The notes beneath the pieces were generated by a model that worked only from the letters and a program-made list of their open reading frames with translations, was not told where the DNA came from and searched no databases. Source: Vavraia culicis subsp. floridensis (taxonomy: Eukaryota; Microsporidia; Pleistophoridae). From it: 64,000 nucleotides of DNA. The translations under genes and the position numbers were made by a program. Every line of letters starts with the position of its first letter. Position 1 is the first letter of the stretch. Shown one piece after another: positions 51,137 through 60,404 of this stretch. Where the stretch lies: NCBI RefSeq assembly GCF_000192795.1, contig NW_007360605.1:72485-136484 (forward strand), written 5' to 3'.

Positions 51137-51268
51137 CTGCGATATCCTGTCTTTCCAAATGGATGATGAATGGGTAGTATACCAAAATAGCGCTTTCGAA
51201 TACAACTGTAACATCAGGTCATTCCTTTCTACTAACTGTTCTGTGGTCACAAAATCAATAAATCACTT

Positions 51269-51688
51269 TCATTCCAGTAGCTCATTATACACAACATTTC
51301 TTGTGTATACTTTATCATTCTCATGCTTTCCTTGGTCTCCATTGTCAGCAACATACACCCTTAGACCGTTTGCATAGCGCACTCTCGACAGAGCTACGTA
51401 CAACTGACCATGCACAAGGACTGGGCTGTGCAGATAAACACCTACCTTGTCAAATGACTGACCCTGTGACTTGTGGATTGTCATCGCAAACGAAAGAAGA
51501 GCCAGAAACTGTCTTCTCTTGAGTATGAATGGCAGCTGTGTCTCGCTGAATATCATCGTAATCTCGCCCGTTGTAGGAACATCGTACCTGTTCATGTCGC
51601 GATGAATGTTCTTGTTGAACACCACATATACCATCAGCATGTTTCCTTCACGTACTGCACTTCTCTCAACCTCAGCAGGATTCTGCAT
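51269..51688 (-). pseudogene. Helitron helicase C-terminal fragment
   Basis: 139 codons beginning just after the deletion junction (QNPAEVERSAVREGN) and including helicase motifs near the C-terminus (FAMTIHKSQGQSFDKVGVYL and HGQLYVALSRVRYANG). It ends ...VVYNELLE, where the copy at 10695 reads a different last few residues because of small indels. Overlaps the N-terminal fragment by 17 bases in another frame. Confidence 0.85.
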
Positions 51689-52583
51689 ACGGGTTGACTT
51701 CTCTTATTGTCCTGTCAAGATTGTGTAGTATTGCTTTGTCACACTTCTCATTTGCAGGGTTTCTCGATCTCAGATCTGTGGCATCGTTTGTATTAATCAC
51801 ATACAACTGTGAGTACCTCCTATTAGTGTTCTCAAGCGGGTTTATGTTGTATGTGTTGTGATAGACCTGACCATGCACCTTGAAGAAGTACATTCCTCGT
51901 GTGAATTGCTCCACATTTGCACCCATTGACGCAAACGACAGGGCACTGTTGTACGATCGTATGTTTGCCTTGAAGTTTTTATGATTGCTGCTTGCTGTAT
52001 CGATGAACAGCGATCTGAGATACTCTGGATAGCTATCTCGTGGTGTGTAGGCCAGCTTGCCGAAGTGACAGCAGCTCTTATACATGCGTCTACGGTGTGT
52101 CTCGTCTTTAAAGTGTATTGCCGTACAATTTGCACAGATCTGGTTGAGCTCGCCAGCATAGTGCTTGGCTGTTTCACTTTGTACATAATAGCCGTTGCTA
52201 TCAGTACTCTCATCAGATCCATCGCCACCGGCAAGACGATCATCTGATGACTCATCATCGTGATGAGATTTGTCACTGCACTCACCCATGAAGGTGATGC
52301 TGTTCTTATGGTTGTGTAAACCACTTTTTGTATCACCTTGGTTTTGGTTGTTTACCAAACCATTGGTATTTAGTTTATTTTTATTTTTTTCAATCTTCAG
52401 TTTTTCTTGCTCCATTGCCAACTTGTAGTTGGAAATCAACATTTGAAGATTTTTTTTATTTGTTTTTGCCTTTTTTTGTTTGTTACATATTTTCTTGTTA
52501 CAGATTGATGGACTGTCAATCTGCTTTTTCGTCTCTTTTGCCTTTGTTTCGCCAAATGATGATGGCCAAAAAATTGAGAGCAT
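51672..52583 (-). pseudogene. Helitron RepHel N-terminal fragment
   Basis: 303 codons from an ATG. The Lys/Gln-rich leader and acidic stretch are followed by the Helitron N-terminal zinc-finger-like region (ICANCTAIHF ... YKSCCHFGKL), then the conserved FKANIRSYNSALSFASMGA, FFKVHGQVYH, SQLYVINT and DATDLRSRNP motifs. It breaks off at VNPYAES, where intact elements continue into the Rep domain. A competing Lys/Arg-rich frame over the first ~60 codons suggests an additional N-terminal frameshift. Confidence 0.85.
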
Positions 52584-53193
52584 GCATTTTGCGAAGCTTG
52601 TTGATGGCTCTCAACGGAACCACATGTTCATAGTACGTGTCCGCGTACTTTTTGCGTGCTAAAAGCCCTAACTAATTACATATTTACGTCTTTTCGAATC
52701 ATATGTAGTTATAAAGCCATAACAATGACTACATTTACCGTTGTTATTTTTTTTCGTTTGACTTGCTAAATCATTTACTACCTGGGAATTACCATAGCTG
52801 GGCTGGTAGTACTCAATAATTTTTAAATATACTGTTTGCACATTTGTGGGTTAATACCTATTGGAGTTCAGTTCAGAATGTGAGAGTTAAACGATGTGCT
52901 GCGCTTCATTTTAAAAAGTAACGGCTTAATAACATTCAGAATTACCAGCACGTGAAATACATGCTACACGAACGAAAACGGCTTTTTGTTGATGAAACGC
53001 TTATTTATGAGCGCACAGGGACATCTTTGCTCATGATTTGATGCGCAGGAACAGCTGCTCACAATAAAATACGGTGTAGATGCGTAAAAAATATTTATTG
53101 TTGCATCCGCGTATACAAGCAATAATATAGCACCTCTAAGCATGTGTAAAGAAAAAATACAATTTATTGTCATGATCTTTTATTTAGAACACT
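52584..53193. other. Intergenic, possibly including the Helitron 5' end
   Basis: AT-rich; no ORF with features. The Helitron 5' terminus was not identified. Confidence 0.45.
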
Positions 53194-54653
53194 CTATTGT
53201 GATTTCATTTGGACAGCTTCTTTTTCTGAGGAACCTGTTTCACCCTGCTTTCCTCCTTCTGGTGGTTGTGAACTAGACTTTTCTTCTCCTTCTGGTGATT
53301 GTGAACTAGACTTTTCTTCTCCTTCTGGTGATTGTGAACTAGACTTTTCTTCTCCTTCTGGTGATTGTGAACTAGACTTTTCTTCTCCTTCTGGTGATTG
53401 TGAACTAGACTTTTCTTCTCCTTCCGGTGGTTGTGAACTAGACTTTTCTTCTCCTTCCGGTGATTGTGAACTAGACTTTTCTTCTCCTTCTGGTGATTGT
53501 GAACTAGACTTTTCTTCTCCTTCCGGTGATTGTGAACTAGACTTTTCTCCTTTTTCCGGTGGTTGTGAACTAGACTTTTCTCCTTTTTCCGGTGGTTGTG
53601 AAGTAGCCTTCTCTTCTTCTTCTTCTTCCCATAATGATGAACGAGACTGCCTTCTTCTTTTTGGTGATAGTAAGTCATTAGGTTTTCCTGTCGGTGATAA
53701 CGATATTTCTGAACCAGACTGCTCTCCTTCTTCCGATGGTTGTGAAGCAGTCTTCTCTTCTTCTTTCGGTGGTTGTGAAGCAGTCTTCTCTTCTTCTTTC
53801 GGTGGTTGTGAAACAGTCTTCTCTTCTTCTTTCAGTGGTTCTGAAGCAGATTGCTCTTCTTCTTTCGGTGGTTCTGAACCAGACTGCTCTCCTTCTTCCG
53901 ATGGTTGTGAAGCAGTCTTCTCTTCTTCTTTCAGTGGTTCTGAAGCAGATTGCTCTCCTTCTTCTTTCGGTGGTTCTGAAGCAGTCTTCTCTTCTTCTTT
54001 CGGTGGTTGTGAAGCAGTCTTCTCTTCTTCTTTCAGTGGTTCTGAAGCAGATTGCTCTTCTTCTTTCAGTGGTTCTGAAGCAGATTGCTCCTCTTCTTTC
54101 NNNNNNNNNNNNNNNNNNNNNNNNNNNNNNNNNNNNNNNNNNNNNNNNNNNNNNNNNNTTCTGAAGCAGATTGCTCTCCTTTTTCCGGTGGTTGTGAAGC
54201 AGTCTTCTCTTCTTCTTTCGGTGGTTGTGATGACGGGCTGATCGATGGCAATGGCTCACCAAAAAGTATTCCTTCTTCTTCATCATCATCTTCGTCACTA
54301 TCTCCAGATCCTGACATCAAAGGTGGAACATCCTTGAGTCCAGCTGGTGCTGATTTTTCCGTTTCTTTGGACGGATTTTCATCTTCGTCACTATCTCCAG
54401 ATCCTGACATCAAAGGTGGAATATCCTTGAGTCCCGCTGGTGCTGATTTTTCCGTTTCTTTGGACGGATTTTCATCTTCGTCACTATCTCCAGATCCTGA
54501 CATCAAAGGTGGAATATCCTTGAGTCCCGCTGGTGCTGATTTTTCCATTTCTTTGGACGGATTTTCATCTACAGACCCTCCTGAAGACATACTTGCTGCA
54601 AAGATATTTTTTACCAAAGCCAATAGAGCGAATATGACAGTTATGCTCCTCAT
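53194..54653 (-). CDS. Secreted highly repetitive acidic Ser/Pro/Glu protein (contains N gap)
   Basis: ATG at 54653 starts a signal peptide (MRSITVIFALLALVKNIFA|AS). Next come three 31-residue repeats (PSKETEKSAPAGLKD + IPPLMSGSGDSDEDEN), an acidic run, then ~11-residue repeats of the SASEPLKEEE/TASQPPKEEE type on both sides of a 58-N gap. After a short unique part (SLSPTGKPNDLLSPKRRR), about eleven SSSQSPEGEEK units lead to QMKSQ and a TAG at 53194-53196. After the gap the correct frame has no Met until the end, so a start-to-stop search misses it; the other frames through the repeats are also open but basic and implausible. About 467 codons plus the gap. Likely a spore-surface or secreted repeat protein; inference. 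Confidence 0.75.
53267..53600 (-). repeat. 33-bp tandem repeats, block 1 (~11 copies)
   Basis: Unit GAACTAGACTTTTCTTCTCC plus 13 more bases, period 33, coding SSSQSPEGEEK-type 11-mers. Copies differ at a few positions (for example GGTGATTGT vs GGTGGTTGT). Confidence 0.9.
53705..54235 (-). repeat. 33-bp tandem repeats, block 2, interrupted by the gap
   Basis: Related period-33 units with GAAGCAGTCTTCTCTTCTTC or GAAGCAGATTGCTC cores, coding 11-12-residue KEEE(K/Q)(T/S)ASxP repeats. The N gap at 54101-54158 sits inside this block, so the copy number is unknown. Confidence 0.9.
54101..54158. other. Assembly gap (58 N)
   Basis: Inside the repeat block. Its length is not a multiple of three, so nominal frames on either side do not match even though the coding sequence evidently continues. 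Confidence 1.
54290..54570 (-). repeat. 93-bp tandem repeats (3 copies)
   Basis: ACGGATTTTCATC recurs at 54371, 54464 and 54557, exactly 93 bases apart, giving three near-identical 31-residue units next to the signal peptide. Confidence 0.95.
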
Positions 54654-55483
54654 GAAATGCTGAACGTCATCTCTTTTTATAGTTTTACAAGTTATTGAGT
54701 ATATTATAATTGGTCCAGTACCGAAATAGAAATATATGATCGGATTAATTATAGCACAGATACCGTATAAAGTGTTGAGCAGACCAATTATTTTCTTTCT
54801 CCAATCTCCTTAATTACTTAATTTTAGGATTTGATTGGTTAATGATTTCGTTACCACGTGATTTTCTGATTGTTTTGATATTCCAAAATTGATCAAGAAT
54901 CATCTGCGGCAGGTGATAATCCTTTTGTTAAATTGCCAATTAGTTGCTGTGATTACTTTTTTGTGCTGCGAAAGATTCTCCTTTTGCCGGCACAAAAAGA
55001 CAAGAACCTTTGCATCATGACAGTGCGTGATAGCAAAACATGCTTGTTTTATTTCCTAAGAACAAGTTTTTGGTGGTATCCTGAAGAAAATGGAAAATGA
55101 GCAAATAAACTAAAACGTTTTGGTGCCCGTGAGCATTAAATTATTTTCAAATTCGTTAAAATTTTAGTTGCTGATACATATCAGGATATATAATTGTACA
55201 TTAATGATATTTATTATCAATCAGCATACATGTGATATCGGGAAACGTTTTTCATTGATCAGCAAGTAAATGAAAGATACAACTGAAAAAGTTTGTGATA
55301 ACGGCTCAACAAACAATCACAAGCGGATTATTCAAAAAGCACTGTTCTGAAATGATCGTTTTATTCGAAAAACAACAAAAATGTAAGCTATGCGACAAAT
55401 CTGAATGACTTTTTGAACGAATTTTTTAATTATTGGCCATACTTCTCGTGCAATGGTTTAATTAAACCAGGCAGTCGTGCCAA
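54654..55483. other. Intergenic
   Basis: AT-rich, no ORF or RNA supported apart from the TATA box. Confidence 0.5.
54674..54681 (-). promoter_or_regulatory. TATA box of the repeat-protein gene
   Basis: TATAAAAA on the minus strand, 21-28 bases before the ATG. Confidence 0.55.
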
Positions 55484-56374
55484 CTAGCGGAGTTCCTTGT
55501 GCAATAAATAAAGACTGGCACTGATACAAATCATGTAGGCCAACACAACGTAGGGCTTAAAAGTTTCAAAAATGTTCAAGAGCCCAAAATATGCTGAAAA
55601 CGGAAGCGTAGCAATGTTGAACGGCACCGGACCATTCCATTCAATGTAGAACGTCCCGAGTATATAAAAAGCGGATATACACAGCGTGTACAGTCCGAGC
55701 CAATGGTATCGTAATTTATAAAACGACCAAACGTCATCAAAACTTTTCGGCAAGTTCCGGTAGTTTATCGCGAGATTGATTATCGGTGAGAGAACCAAAC
55801 TAGCAATGTTCACCCTTTTTAAATAGGGAAATGGCCCTATCACCTTCACAACTCTCGACTGCAGTACAATGTTGGCGATGAAGAACGAGTTGGAGAGTAG
55901 GACACAAACAAACCCTTTGATCATGTTCTTCGATGACTCGTTGTGATTGTACTTGTTAACGAAGAAACAGGATGTCACGAGCACGATGAATGCAAGAATC
56001 TTGAGCAGCGATATCTCAGGATTCCGGTTGAACAGCACCTTTGCGGTGATTATCATCATGGGATACATAAGCTGGGCAATAAATACAACGAAGTAGCTTG
56101 CGGACTCTGAGTAGCCATAGATTAAAAAGGCGTTGCCCAATATATCCGTAATGGCACATATGATGTAGTTATAAAATGGAACTTTTCCTTTCTTATGCTG
56201 CATCTTGTCCAGTCGAATGATAATGGTGCTGAACAGAAATATTGCCAGTATTCTCGCGCTGTCCTGAAGGAATATCCAGAATGGCCCCATTTTCTGCATT
56301 TTCTCGCTGCTTTTACTCACCAGTGCGATACAAACCGCCAACAGCTGGCCCAACACGATTTGTTTGATTTTCAT
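55484..56374 (-). CDS. Multispanning transporter, nucleotide-sugar/DMT-like
   Basis: ATG at 56374 (MKIKQIVLGQLL) gives 296 residues; the longer frame starts at GTG. About nine or ten TM helices with short loops, in two roughly similar halves, as in the drug/metabolite transporter superfamily that includes nucleotide-sugar transporters. Suggestive points are the charged loop RLDKMQHKKGKVPFYN after TM2-3, a Pro/aromatic-rich later helix region (WNGPVPFNIATLPFSAYFG) and a C-terminus ending HKELR. Substrate and membrane are unknown. An ER or Golgi nucleotide-sugar carrier would fit the secretory genes nearby, but solute:H+ or triose-phosphate-type carriers are alternatives. CCCCC precedes the ATG. 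Confidence 0.75.
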   Translation of the reverse strand: MKIKQIVLGQLLAVCIALVSKSSEKMQKMGPFWIFLQDSARILAIFLFSTIIIRLDKMQHKKGKVPFYNYIICAITDILGNAFLIYGYSESASYFVVFIAQLMYPMMIITAKVLFNRNPEISLLKILAFIVLVTSCFFVNKYNHNESSKNMIKGFVCVLLSNSFFIANIVLQSRVVKVIGPFPYLKRVNIASLVLSPIINLAINYRNLPKSFDDVWSFYKLRYHWLGLYTLCISAFYILGTFYIEWNGPVPFNIATLPFSAYFGLLNIFETFKPYVVLAYMICISASLYLLHKELR

Positions 56375-56380
56375 CAAAAC

Positions 56381-56385
56381 GGGGG
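56381..56385 (-). promoter_or_regulatory. CCCCC motif before the transporter start
   Basis: Minus-strand CCCCC lies 6 bases before the ATG and supports the trimmed start. Confidence 0.4.
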
Positions 56386-56555
56386 TAACCGTGCACAAAT
56401 CAAAGTTAGGAACAAGAAAGGGCCGATAGCTAGCAGAAATATCCACAGGGAACTAAAAGACTTGTGTGAGCACAACAAACGCGCAGAATAACAAATCTGT
56501 TCTTGAATAATAAAAATAATAAATTAAAACTTTTACTTTAGATAAACCGGTGTAA

Positions 56556-58268
56556 TCAATCATCATCAGACGAATCAAAACGGTCCATATCACGTAGTAG
56601 AGATAGATTATCATCGATTTTGTTTATGAATTTGCCATAAATTCTATGAACCTGCGAATATCCCTCAATCACTTCTCTGAGTTGTTGCAGAACCGCGTCA
56701 ATCGATGATTTTATTTGGTTAATCATCTTTTTATTGCAGCTGAGCAATATTTCTGATTCTTGATGCTCCTCAATGGACTTATTGATTAGCAGTGCAACAT
56801 TCCTGAACAACGGAAAAATAAAATCCGGGCCATTTGCTTGGTACCGCACTTTTGTGCAGCCTTCCAATCTCTTATTCATGTCAGAAATACGAGTGGTTAC
56901 TAGGTGCATGTATGCAGCTGCATCCGCGACGGGCTGCGTTGTTTTGATTGAACCGTATCTCTCGGTATCGTTGATTTTCGTGTCCTTTAGCTTCTCGTTA
57001 TCACTCAGGAATTCAACAAGTTGGCCCTTCAGACACTCACAGTCACTTTCAAAAAGAAGGCATTGCTTTGCATACATCTCGTGCATACCGGCAATGTTAT
57101 CTTTGCAGGCCAACAGATCTTCGTATTGTGCATTCGCACACTCATCATCACCTCCTTGTGTATATACGGGAAAATTTCCTATTGTTCTGCAAAACTCGCT
57201 CAGCAAATATTCTAAATAAGAATCGAACGGAGTCCAGCACAAGCAGATCAAATCACCAAGTTCAAATTTATAAATAGACGAATCTAAAGAACGAAAGCGG
57301 AATTTCGACCGGTCTAACCGTATTTGTTCTAACCATTCCGTAAATATAATGCTTGACTCACTTTCTCGGGTAACATAGGTTAAGCTTTCACTCGCTGTTT
57401 CTTCATTGTTTCGATCAAACGAGTCCATATTGCCTGGTTCGCAAGAATATTCACTTTCATCAGAAAGACTCGAATCACCGTCTTTATATTCCGTAATTTT
57501 CTTCAATTTACGGTCAACTTGGTCAATACTTTTCGCGTGATCACGAATGTCTTCCGCGCTATGCACCATGTTAGACGATTTGGTGAATGTATTCTGCATA
57601 CTTTTCACATAACTCTCTGATTCTGTAGCAAGCAGATCAGGACTACTCGAATGCTTCGCATTGTTGCGCTTTAGGAGCGTTTTGCTGCACACTAGTGTGC
57701 TACATCCCATCCCTTTGTGAGAACTGCCAGTTTGATCTGTTGGTGGATTAAAGTAAGCATAGTAGATCGATGCACTGCTCGATGAGTTATGTTCTTCACT
57801 TCTTCGCAGCCTTTGGTTCACCATAGTTGATTCAACGCTAGGATTTGGTGTTACCGTTTGTAAATTCTTATGTTTGGGCACAGCGCCTCTGCTTTCAGGA
57901 CATTCTGAAGATGACGTGTTGCATAGCAAGGCTGACGAAGACATATACGGTACATTTTTGCTTGCAGATGAGCTCTCTCTACTAGCTAGATAAGATTGCA
58001 CCATCCTAGACCCCAAATACCTCCTTTCAATACTTAGCATGCCAAAAACATTGTCGGCTCTGCTTGCTAACTGCCTAAAAAATCCTCTAGTGCTATTGTT
58101 TGTATCCATGGTTCTTTCGGAGTGCCGATCCGGCACGCTGCTCTCGAATCCTTCTCTTAAGTTTGCACCATCTCGTCTGTTCCTCGGCTGAAGCACTTTC
58201 AACCGCTCAAAAACTTGCGCAATATCACTTGTTGCAATTACAACAATACAAAATGCGCATATTCTCAT
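56556..58268 (-). CDS. Secreted Ser-rich protein with a helical C-terminal domain
   Basis: ATG at 58268 gives 570 residues opening MRICAFCIVVIATSDIAQVF, a short signal peptide (the TTG-initiated longer form is dropped). Residues ~40-310 are Ser/Asn/Arg-rich and mostly disordered. Residues ~310-570 contain several Cys and amphipathic helices (GDLICLCWTPFDSYLEYLL ... INQIKSSIDAVLQQLREVI), ending in an acidic FDSSDDD. No TM segment. No family is recognised. Similar in layout to the protein at 1647-2846. A TATA box precedes the ATG. Confidence 0.78.
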   Translation of the reverse strand: MRICAFCIVVIATSDIAQVFERLKVLQPRNRRDGANLREGFESSVPDRHSERTMDTNNSTRGFFRQLASRADNVFGMLSIERRYLGSRMVQSYLASRESSSASKNVPYMSSSALLCNTSSSECPESRGAVPKHKNLQTVTPNPSVESTMVNQRLRRSEEHNSSSSASIYYAYFNPPTDQTGSSHKGMGCSTLVCSKTLLKRNNAKHSSSPDLLATESESYVKSMQNTFTKSSNMVHSAEDIRDHAKSIDQVDRKLKKITEYKDGDSSLSDESEYSCEPGNMDSFDRNNEETASESLTYVTRESESSIIFTEWLEQIRLDRSKFRFRSLDSSIYKFELGDLICLCWTPFDSYLEYLLSEFCRTIGNFPVYTQGGDDECANAQYEDLLACKDNIAGMHEMYAKQCLLFESDCECLKGQLVEFLSDNEKLKDTKINDTERYGSIKTTQPVADAAAYMHLVTTRISDMNKRLEGCTKVRYQANGPDFIFPLFRNVALLINKSIEEHQESEILLSCNKKMINQIKSSIDAVLQQLREVIEGYSQVHRIYGKFINKIDDNLSLLRDMDRFDSSDDD

Positions 58269-58290
58269 ATATGGATCTGCCAATCGTTTT

Positions 58291-58298
58291 CTTTTATA
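58291..58298 (-). promoter_or_regulatory. TATA box of the secreted-protein gene at 58268
   Basis: TATAAAAG on the minus strand, 23-30 bases before the ATG. Confidence 0.6.
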
Positions 58299-60396
58299 TT
58301 GTATGATTTACTTGAATGACACTTATTTCAAACTCATGAAAAAGGAATGTTTTGCAAATAAGTGCTGCCTTTTTGACATGTGCAGCAAAAATATTATATT
58401 ACATATGATCAGAAAGAATTATCAACGGCATCATTGATCCACAGGTCATTCTTAATTACACTTTACAGCGGTACCATAAATATGCTTTTCAATACGTTTG
58501 TATTACTGAAAAATATCTTTGGTCATGTTTCCCTATGACCGACCATAGTTTTTTGACATTTGCTGTATGATAGGTATAAAATACCACATTTTACACATCA
58601 CTTAAAATTTAACAATAATAGACCAACAGATGTGCATTCATTCATGTAGCTCTATTCCTTTAACATGACCGAAATTAGCATTGCCTATAATTTAAGAAAT
58701 GAAATGCGTCGTTTAAGATGTACATTTTTATTAATTTGACAGGAGCAGATTGTCATTTTAGCTTGCACAGTAATGGTCCATTTATACTGCATTTTAATAC
58801 CAAAAATCGCGATTGAACCACATTCTACCGGTGCAGGTTGATACATCTGTATTAGAATGTCCGGTCAATTTGAGAAAACGAATGCTGCTACTTAAACGAA
58901 TTTGTTTGTATTCATAATGGTTTGCGGTGTAGTATGGATCTGCAATAGCATGGAAGCAATTAGATTTACAGTTTACAATCATGTGATTGGTGTGCGCCTC
59001 ATGATACAATTCTATTTTAATGTAATGCAATGTTTGTGTGGTATAACATTCATGTATTGCTTGTTTCGGCACGTTATATTTCATTTTAGAAGAAATGTCA
59101 ACCATTTCAAATTTACAATTTTACAAAACATTAAAAACGTATTTTTATGTTCCTGTTGGATGATATATGAATAACTGAGCTATTTCCTTTCATAAAATTG
59201 AACGAACCTGAATAGTTATCCAACTAAATTTGTGTTTTTCAAATTGTCACTTTCCGCTTTTGCTATTTTCTATTTTTGTATTATTTGACCAAAGTTTAAA
59301 AATCGGTTGCTGCCCAAAACAACACATTTTATATTACTTGTAAAGAACGGCTGAGCGCATACCAAGAAAATGACTTGGTTAGCAGTGTTCATTCATTCAA
59401 AAATGCACCATGAAAATTTTTTATTTTATCCAGCTGATCAGCCAGTTGCTGAGTTGCTTTTTACACGTTTTTTATTTCTCAGAATCAATATTTTATTTAT
59501 GGGCCATGTTGCGTAATTCTCACCTGTAACATTACGTGATTGCTACATTCCTGTTTTAGAATAACTTTACAGATCTTACTCAATCACGAAATATGTTTGC
59601 TAACTGCAACAGCAGCTATGAAATGTGCTTGAACGAATTATTCTTTTGAATTACGTTATTGATTGCGAACCGCTACTTGTTGTTGATGTATGGTGTTTAA
59701 TTGTAGATGATTTTTGGCCCAGCGTCAGGAGCAGAAAAGCAAATTTGTGTGTATGACACGAATACATGGAACATTGCACCGCTTCCATGTAAATAAAAAC
59801 TGCTTAACACTTATAGCAATTAATACAGATAGTAAAATCTTTAAATAGAAAGGTTTGCTCACCAATAATTATGATTTTGCTTTTACATTCAATCTTTAGG
59901 GTTTGACCCTTACGAACGTAGAGTTTCTTCATATAGCTTGGGATCAGGGCTGTATTTGATACGATCGCTTTAGATGCAAGTGCATCAAAAGATGTGTTAT
60001 TGTACAGCAGCCTCCCTGTATTCTAAAAATCGTGTTGCTAAGTCTGGCCGCAGTTTGTGCAGGAATACGGCAAAATATTCTCGTATGATACAAATATCCT
60101 TGGAATTCGAATAAAAATGCGCTACATCTACAAATATGGATGTAAGGTTGATTACAAATGTTTACATGGGCAATTCCATGGCACGCTCACACATAAACTC
60201 ATGTTGGACACCACGTTACTTTCTTAAATTCTCTCTTTTCGAGCTACACTAGACCTGAAAAGAGAATGTACCTCTCTATTTCTTAGATGTAAGCTTGATT
60301 GATGTCACGGCGAGGGAACAATACCTTTAAGATTTATAATCGGCTATAACAGGACCACCAAAAAATCATAGGTTCAATATTTCATTTTTAATATTA

Positions 60397-60399
60397 CCC
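60397..60399 (+). promoter_or_regulatory. CCC motif before the CM1-protein start
   Basis: ACCC lies 5 bases before the ATG at 60405. Confidence 0.35.
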
Positions 60400-60404
60400 T
60401 TTGT

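Larger units (their letters stand above)
51137..52583 (-). mobile_element. Internally deleted Helitron
   Basis: Contains the Helitron protein's N-terminal region (51672-52583) fused almost directly to its C-terminal helicase region (51269-51688), in different frames. The Rep (HUH) domain and helicase motifs I-V, normally ~1000 residues, are absent. The low-coordinate end is set where similarity to the copy at 10485-10815 ends; the 5' end is unknown and may lie beyond 52583. It cannot transpose by itself but could be moved by an intact Helitron. Confidence 0.85.
58269..60404. other. Intergenic, ~2.1 kb
   Basis: AT-rich. A minus-strand ATG frame at 58794-59105 and a plus frame at 58902-59174 overlap each other and have no support. 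Imperfect inverted repeats (ATTCTCTCTTTTC / GAAAAGAGAAT) lie near 60225-60265. Confidence 0.5.

Noticed and set aside
53267..53600. Regular 33-bp repeats resembling a CRISPR array
   Set aside because: No spacers: units are directly contiguous and code for protein repeats in a eukaryotic gene.
53205..54298. Basic repeat proteins in alternative minus-strand frames (HNHRKEKKSLV and RRREDCFTTTE types)
   Set aside because: They are frame-shifted readings of the repeats. The acidic frame continues the signal-peptide ORF and reaches a stop at 53194.
58794..59174. Overlapping sense/antisense frames of ~100 codons
   Set aside because: Neither has a promoter or family features and each is the other's shadow.
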